Under the pieces are notes generated by a model that ran no database searches, was not told the origin of the DNA, and was given only the letters and a program-made list of their open reading frames with translations. The position numbers were made by a program, and so were the translations under genes. From Coenobita brevimanus (lineage: Eukaryota > Arthropoda > Malacostraca > Decapoda > Coenobitidae), in assembly GCA_032717465.1 (NCBI GenBank), contig CM064715.1:38171430-38235429 (forward strand): 64,000 nt of DNA, in the 5' to 3' direction. Of the stretch, positions 57,698-64,000 are shown in pieces; within the stretch, counting starts at the first letter, position 1; every line of letters begins with the position of its first letter.

Positions 57698-57959
57698 GTA
57701 GTAGTAGTAGTAATCACATGTTAATATCCATGATACAGAGGACAAACACCATAATCTCCCTGATAAAACAAGTTAAAACAGCTGTGACATATAAAACCAA
57801 ACAGTGCCATAATATGCTGTAATGGTAGGGTTATAGTAATACTAAATTAATGTTTGACCGCAACCCAACCTTCTGTCACGGCAAACAGATTCTGCATTGC
57901 GTCGACACATGCTATTCCAGTGTGTTTCTTTCTCAGTATCGTGCCTAATAACATGTGAT
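57698..57959. other. FB2 loop remainder
   Basis: Non-coding, bounded by a (TAG)n tract on the left and an (ATT)n tract on the right, the counterpart of (ATA)n at 52888-52912. Confidence 0.5.
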
Positions 57960-58410
57960 TAATTATTATTATTATTATTATTACTGTGATGACACCTGCA
58001 ATGCAGGATCACAAGAGTTTTGTCAGGTCGTTACATACCGATGCGAGACATTCTGCTTCTGTCTGTCTGTGTCCAGTCGTTTGTTTGTTTGTCCAGTAAC
58101 TTTTCCTAGGCTATTTGATGGATGTCAGTGAAACATCATATGCTTATTTTAGTGGTTTGTAGGCATGTTGTGCACTGTTATTTTTCCCAAACACGTGTAG
58201 CGATCTCACAGAGGACTACAGTGGGTTGTATTACCATGGTGAAGTGCTATAGGGAAGGTGCAGTGGTAATGATAAGAACGGTCTGTGGTCGGTTTTGTGG
58301 TTTATATATCAGTGCTCCGTAATATAAGCACGTTTGGGTCTGCAGTTATTAAGTGTAATGTTGGGAACACTACAGTACACATCTACGATGTTGTTATTAT
58401 TATATTATTA

Positions 58411-58453
58411 TCGCCTACCTTTAGAAGGCGGAGCGATCATGTTTTTAACTGCA

Positions 58454-58489
<36 letters not shown>

Positions 58490-58785
58490 CCTATTATATC
58501 TCATGAACGGCTTGAGCTATCAACATGAAGCCTTCAGCGTATCAAGATATGGCCAAAATCTTGGAGGAGTTCGAAAATGGCAACTCGGGGTCAGAGTCAA
58601 GGTCACCAAACTAACTGCTAAAGGTCAACTAGTTTTTATTGCCTGCCTTTAGCACCATTAAATCTCATGAATGGCTTGAGCTATCAACATAAAACCTTCA
58701 TGGTATCAAAATATGGCCTAAAGTTTGGACTTGGCAAACAGAATATTTTAGAGGGCGATTACCGATTAGCTCTCAAATGCCTTCT
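58411..58785. repeat. 375-bp insertion in the FB2 right arm
   Basis: Absent from the left arm. It holds a (TG)n run (58455-58488) and two direct copies, ~166 bp apart, of ATCTCATGAACGGCTTGAGC / ATCTCATGAATGGCTTGAGC. A small hairpin (CGCCTACCTTTAGAAGGCGG) is at its left edge. The family is unknown to me. Confidence 0.65.
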
Positions 58786-59958
58786 TTTTTATCATTAATG
58801 CATGCCAAGTATATTCACCGGTAAAGGGTGAACAACAGGCCTTCTGGCCCAAGGATGAGGTGAAGGATAATGTGGTGTCGGAGTGGGGGAGGAGTAGAAT
58901 CCATGGTGGGTGGGGACTGGAGTAGCAGTGCCGGGTCAGTGACGAGTTGTCGACGGTGGGACAGGGACAATATGATTAACAGATACACAGACATAAGGAC
59001 AATCATATGTATTATTATACAGATTTATAGTGGAGTAGTAATAGAAGTAGCAGTAGTAGTACTGTGAGGGGAATTAGACACAGTAGGAAAAGGGGGATTA
59101 CAGTAGTAGTGGCAGTGGCAATAATGGTATTAACAGATTCAGCAGTCTTGGGCTAACGTTGTTTGTCTGGGAGTGATGATGCGAGGAATAATGTAATACA
59201 GTGGGGGTTATAGGACCGGACGACAAGAAACCCTCCAAGGAATATGACGACTCGCAGTAAGAGGATACCGGGAAGTAAGAGTAATAAAAAAGGCAGAGAC
59301 TGAAGGAAAATAATGCACGTATGAGGTGAAGCCACAGTTAAGGCCTTGATAACAAGGCGGAGCAGGATACCACAGCTGTGTCTTCGTTGTCTCATAATAT
59401 TTTGTGTTGTTTGCATCTAATTTCATCTTGTTATAGTAAATTATTGGCGAATGCTCGCCGCTGTTCATCACAATGTGGTTTAGTCGTCCACATAAAATAA
59501 TTGCCACATTTATAACCATCCGCACAACTACTGTGAAAATCAACATTAAATTCACAATCACTGTATATTATAGCTATAGACAATCCAGGGATAACATTAA
59601 CAAAAATTATGACTGCAGTTATAATATAATGACAAGTTGCAACTTATATACAACTGGCTCGGTGCTTTATTTGTGTGATGAGGATCAGAAACAGATGGGT
59701 CAGTATCACAGGACACCAAGATTAACACAGTAGTCTATGTTATATGTTACAGTATGTATGTTACGAACGCATAATGTTTTGCAGGTGAATAGCATGGAAA
59801 TGTTTCGAATCCAGTGTCATTAGGTTTCTCACTATTCGCCTCGTAGCTCAGTTCCAAAGTACCACTCACGGTTGTCCGTTCACCTGCCCTCTCTCTAACC
59901 TTGACTTCCACATCCTTCCATCGAGGGGGGTACCGAAACTTTGGTTCGCGGGTGTACA

Positions 59959-59960
<2 letters not shown>

Positions 59961-60018
<58 letters not shown>
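59961..60018. repeat. (TA)n microsatellite
   Basis: Pure TA run between FB2 and the MITE. A second run follows the MITE at 60300-60357. Confidence 0.95.
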
Positions 60019-60024
<6 letters not shown>

Positions 60025-60293
60025 CCTATAAAAAAAGAATCGGGACCCTTACTGCACGATACAATATGCCACATCGCACGAAGGAATTTGAAGCCCCAAC
60101 TGAGTTCTGGTGCGTGGTTGGTATCCCTGGTCTACTGAGCTGCTAGTTATCTGCGGTAACAACCTTGTGCGATTTAAATTGTTTTATAATGTCTCAGTAT
60201 GGAGACTGTGCGTCATGAAATAAGTTATGCTTTCGTATCAGTGGTCATTGCGAGACGCATCAACTCGTGGGGTCCCGATTCTGTTTTTATAGG

Positions 60294-60300
<7 letters not shown>
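60019..60300. mobile_element. Tc1/mariner-like MITE, 282 bp, inside a TA tract
   Basis: The left end CACCCTATAAAAAAAGAATC and the right end GATTCTGTTTTTATAGGGTG are inverted repeats, extended by GGGACC/GGTCCC. It is bounded by TA on both sides and has no coding capacity. The TA target suits Tc1/mariner, but the TIR family is not named. Confidence 0.75.
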
Positions 60301-60363
<63 letters not shown>

Positions 60364-60365
60364 GT

Positions 60366-60590
60366 ACAGTGCTGGGCAGGTGCGCAAACACTTGCGCAAA
60401 GCGCAGTTGCGCACTGTTGAGCTCTGGTGAATATCGTTTGCACATTGCGCATCGCATGAGACCATGCGCAATATTGCACTTGCGCTCATGAAAAGGCAGG
60501 TGCGCAAGCACAAATTTAGTTGTGCTTGCACAACTAAATTTGCACTTGCGCACCTGTTTTGTGGATTGCACACTGCGCAATCAAAGGTTC
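60366..60590 (+). mobile_element. hAT-like non-autonomous fragment rich in TGCGCA palindromes
   Basis: It begins CAGTGCTGGGCAGGTGCGC, a form common at hAT ends. It contains a 29-bp hairpin (60497-60525 and 60528-60556, two mismatches, 2-base loop) and many TGCGCA words. No matching far terminus was found. Confidence 0.5.
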
Positions 60591-60749
60591 ACGTGGTGTT
60601 GGGAGCTTCCTGCATGTCTGGACAAGGGATGGGGGAGGCTCGGGCGGGTTGTGAGGGTTCTGCTCGGGGGAGGCGGGAGGGACGGAGGGTAGTAGCATTT
60701 CTTAAAATGATTCAATGGAGATCTATCTATCTATCTATTGCCAGACGCC

Positions 60750-62762
60750 TCAATCCCGTTTGGGGTGGCCACAAACAAGTCGCCTCCAAGTCGCCCTGTC
60801 CCCCGCCATTTCACTGCCCTGCTCCCAACTCACACCCCCCTCTCTCATATACCTCTCCACCCCATCCCTCCATCTCATCCTCGGCCTCCCCCTCCTTCTT
60901 CCCCCTTCCACCTCACTCACATACACTCTCTTCGTCAGTCTTTCACCCTCTATCCTCTCCACATGGCCAAACCACCTCAGTGTGTTCCTCATAACGCTTC
61001 CTATCACATCCACATCAACACCACAATGCTCCTTTATATCCTCATTCGTCAGCCTGTCTCTCCATGCGACTCCACAGGCTCCTTTTAAATAACTCATTTC
61101 CACTGCTCTCACTCTTGACTTGTGTCCTTCCAACAACGTCCAAGTTTCACTTCCGTACGTTAGAGTTGGTATCACAATACTGTCATGTAGTAACTTTTTC
61201 ACTTCCATGCTCACTTCCCTGTTTCTTATCACTGCTTTCAAAGAACCAGCAACCTTTCTTCCCTGCTGTACCCTTTCAAGCACTTCACCCTCCAAACCTC
61301 CATCCTTACTCATCACACTACCCAAGTACTTAAACATACTCACATTTTCCAATTCCTCACCATCCAACCTCGCTGTACATTCACTGACTTTACCTCTCTC
61401 AAAGACCATCACTTTACTCTTCCCTACATTCACCTTTAGATTCCGTTTCTTACACATTCTCTCAAACTCATCCACCAAGCCTTGCAGCTCCCCTTCGTCT
61501 TCACTTAACAACACAGTATCATCTGCAAACAATAGTACAGGGAGTTTCCAAACACTATCCTTTCTCACCAGGGCCACTCCAACATCCGCTACCCTACCTT
61601 GTACCTCTTTTATTACCCCATCCATGTACAGATTGAACAACCATGGAGACATGATACATCCCTGTTTCAAACCAACTTTCAAAGAGAAAAATTCACTTAG
61701 TTCACTATCCACACGCACTGCAGCCTTCGCACCATCGTACATACTCTTTACAGCATTCAACAACTTCCCATCTACTCCATATATTCTTAATACTTTCCAC
61801 AATCCTTGTCTATGCATCCTGTCATATGCTTTCTCCAAATCCATGGAAGCCGCATACAACTTCTTTCCCTTCTCTAGAAACTTTTCCACTAAAGATCTAA
61901 GAATGAATATCTGATCTACACACCTTCTTCCCTTCCTAAACCCTCCCTGTTCTTCTCCAACTAATTTCTCTGTTCCTTCTCTAACTCTGTCAATAAGTAT
62001 CCTACCATACACTTTTCCTATTATACTAAGAAGACAAATGTCCCTGTGAATACCACACACTTCTTTTTCCCCTTTTCCTTTGTACAAGGGAATAATTATG
62101 CCTGACTTCCAATCCTCCGGGACTCTACCTTCCTCCCAGGCCAATCTGCACATCTTCCACATCCATTCTACTACTATCTCTCCCCCATGCTTCAGCATTT
62201 CACAATACACTCCATCAATTCCTGGGGCTTTCCCCGATTTAACTTTCTTCATTGCTTCCACAACTTCTATCCTACTGATTTCTTCCTGTCTTCTCACCTC
62301 CCTCCTTCTCCCAGCCATTCCCCAGCCACTTATACTCGCATTACTTCCATCCTCTACGTTCAACAATTCCTTAAAGTGTTCTCTCCATCTGCTCACTTTT
62401 TCTCCCTTCTCCACTAGTAATCTACCATTTTTATCTTTCACTCCCCTGCTAACTTCACTTCCACTCTGTCCTACTCTTTTCACCTCTCTCCAGAACATTT
62501 TCTTACAGTCCCTCCACTTTACACTCAAATTCCTTTCAAATTCCTCATCCACTCTCTTCTTACTCTCTCTTACTAATCTTTTCACCTCTCCCTTTCTCTC
62601 TGCATATAACTCTCTCTTCTGCCTCTCAACTTCTACCACGCCCCTATTTCTCATCCATTCATTGTATGCTTTCTTCTTTTGTGCCACAGCCTGTTTCACC
62701 TCTTCAGTCCACCCCGCTGTTCCTTGCACCCCCCTCCGTCTTCTCTTCCTTCCACACACCAC
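60750..62762 (-). pseudogene. RTE-like reverse transcriptase domain
   Basis: An open stretch of 670 codons contains KVKSGKAPGIDGVYCEMLK, GIIIPLYKGKGEK, QGGFRKGRRCVDQIF, ASMDLEKAYDRM (catalytic A motif), GLKQGCIMSPWLFNL and LLFADDTVLLSE (about residue 410). The FKYLGSVMSKDGG thumb motif and a C-terminal RRRGRPRMRWRDGVERYM region follow. It ends in CGHPKRD and a stop. Upstream it continues in the same frame into the endonuclease across a TAA, so the first residue is not a start. Confidence 0.92.
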
Positions 62763-62783
62763 ATCACATGCTGCACATATTTC

Positions 62784-63824
62784 TTATGTAAATATCCTAC
62801 ACACACCTTCCACGTCTCCCATCTGCTCCAATTCATATTTGCCCAATCGTTCCTCCACTTCTCTCTTATACTCTGCCTTTTTCTCATCCTCTTGTAACCT
62901 TTCCACTCTCCTTGCAACTACTCCTTCCTCTCGTCTTTCCCGTCTTCTATTCCTCCATCTTACTTGAATTCTAATTCTGGCCACCACCAAGTAGTGGTCA
63001 GAAAGTCCACTCCCCCAACCTCTATAAACTCTTGCATTCATTACACATCTTCGCATCCTTTCATCCACACACACATAATCAATCATTGCCTTCCTTTCAT
63101 TCAGTTCACCACCCACCCTTCTCATCACTCGCCATGTATACCTGTGGATCATTTTATGCCTGAAGAGGGTATTGGCTATCACCAACCCCCTCCCAGCACA
63201 AATGTCCACTAACGCACTCCCATTCTCATGTATCTCAGCAGGCACACCCCACTCACCAAATATTCCATCCACCTTCACATTCCCAACTTTACCATTCATA
63301 TCACCAATCAAAAACACTCTCTCATTCCTTCCAAACTTTTCCATGCACACTTCTACATTTGTCCAGAACTCTTCTCTCACTCTCCTAGCACGATCTTGCG
63401 TTGGTGCATACACACACACAATCGCCCACATTTGTATTCCAACTTTCAACTTTACCCACACAATCGTTGACCCAACTGATCCATACTGTCTTATGCTTCT
63501 CTTCCATCTTTTACTCACAACTATACATACTCTTTCCTTTGCCCTCTCATTCTCACCTACTGCTGCACATATACCCCATCCATACTCCCATTCTCTCACA
63601 GTTTCTCCTCTCCCTTATGTTTCAGTTATTCCACATACATCCACTTTCGCACCCTCAAGCACCTGGACAATCTCTCTCTCTTTCACCTCATCATTCGATC
63701 CCCTTACATTCCAAGTTCCAATTACCATGTCCTTTGTCCGGTCCTTGGTCGTCATCGTTTGGTCAGTCCTTGTCCGAGGCTTATTGTTTGTTTTTTTAGT
63801 TAGTTGTTTTCCGGGGAGGGGCAC
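62784..63824 (-). pseudogene. RTE-like APE endonuclease domain, one internal stop
   Basis: The frame runs 63824-62784 with a TAA at 63615-63617. Motifs are GTWNVRG, VCGITET (catalytic Glu), VYAPTQDRARR, FLIGDMNGKVG, DYVCVDERM and GLSDHYLVVARI (SDH). It nicks target DNA in related elements. The final stop (62784-62786) separates it from the RT in the same frame. Confidence 0.9.
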
Positions 63825-63942
63825 TAACCCTCCGCCAACCCTTTTAGTCGCCTTTTACGACAAGCAGGGATACTGGGGGAGTATTCTTGAATAAAAACCC
63901 TACCCCCAGGAGGGTATATACAGTATATATGTATGTATGTAT

Positions 63943-64000
63943 CGTCCCGACTTCGGTCGGGATAGGCCGGTCCTGTAGTGAATACTCAAACTTCTGACGA
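63943..64000 (+). mobile_element. S1 SINE 3'-end fragment, cut by window end
   Basis: TCGGTCGGGATAGGCCGGTC matches the S1 3' region at 46849-46873. Confidence 0.7.

Larger units (their letters stand above)
51293..59958. mobile_element. FB2: large inverted-repeat (foldback-type) element
   Basis: Left arm 51293-52912 and right arm 57960-59958 are reverse complements. The outer end is TGTACACCCGCGAACC and the inner end is near the TAGGTGTCATAATAATA tract. The right arm is longer by a ~375-bp insertion. After subtracting the nested retroelement (52942-57681), the loop is only ~300 bp, so the original element was almost a perfect palindrome of about 3.6 kb. Both outer ends abut (TA)n runs, so a target duplication cannot be defined. 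Confidence 0.8.
60722..63905 (-). mobile_element. RTE-like non-LTR retrotransposon, nearly intact
   Basis: The reverse-strand order is a 5' leader with GGTTGGCGGAGGGTTAGTGC, an APE-type endonuclease, RT, and a short 3' end with a (TAGA)n tail at 60722-60737. One frame spans 63824-60750 (about 1,025 codons), broken only by TAA at 63615-63617 and TAA at 62784-62786. No frameshift was found. Short derivatives of the same family occur at 12606-12714 and 53050-53140. Confidence 0.85.

Noticed and set aside
51293..59958. FB2 as a Maverick/Polinton-type or viral element
   Set aside because: No polymerase B, integrase, capsid or ATPase genes. The only large gene is a nested non-LTR-type RT with its own target duplication.

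Overview
This is a eukaryotic, repeat-dominated window. I found no convincing host gene, rRNA or true tRNA. The mixture suggests an invertebrate genome: Gypsy-class LTR elements, CR1-like and RTE-like non-LTR elements, a restriction-like-endonuclease (RLE) type retroelement, Tc1- and piggyBac-type transposase relics, tRNA-derived SINEs, and very dense (TA)n, (TG)n and (GA)n microsatellites. A decapod crustacean is my best guess (low to moderate confidence, from repeat flavour only). Element names A to E, S1 to S3 and FB1/FB2 are my own labels.

Layout. 1-3224: two related ~2 kb LTRs (C forward, D reverse) meeting at a microsatellite. 3545-10126: left half of a nested Gypsy insertion, made of A 5' LTR, start of A gag, and an antisense B element (3' LTR and pol end). 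10127-11021: another A fragment. 12330-21512: large inverted-repeat element FB1, whose loop holds a Tc1-like transposase relic and a nearly full CR1-like element. 21706-22048: a full-length tRNA-SINE. 22089-37037: right half of the nested insertion, made of A 3' LTR, proline-rich tail and gag (reverse), then B 5' LTR, gag, protease, RT/RNase H and partial integrase (forward). B gag is interrupted by a very young 4.09 kb non-coding LTR element. 37071-37987: a TIR element. 39440-41110: a piggyBac-like pseudogene. 41992-44445: a solo LTR (E) with a perfect 5-bp target duplication. 46548-51292: tRNA-SINEs, a second CR1 copy and microsatellites. 51293-59958: second inverted-repeat element FB2, carrying a 4.7 kb retroelement whose RT has an N-terminal Cys cluster and a C-terminal RLE-like region. 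60019-63905: a MITE, a hAT-like palindromic fragment and an RTE-like element broken by only two stops.

Two results stand out. First, the left and right Gypsy halves are complementary and non-overlapping. The A target duplication, the B target duplication and the B integrase are each divided between 3.5-10.1 kb and 22.1-37.0 kb in opposite orientation. The simplest reading is one nested A(B) insertion split by a ~27 kb inversion with breakpoints near 10126 and 37037, both inside the B integrase. Second, the ~2-2.5 kb LTRs look protein-coding. In four families the reading frame enters the LTR in the same phase at its terminal TGAAAT-like end and continues through a family-specific minisatellite whose period is a multiple of three. 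In five families a conserved domain ending in LFGPSPEG follows, and it varies mostly at synonymous sites. This resembles the U3-overlapping genes nef and sag in arrangement only, and I know of no description of it for Gypsy-type elements.
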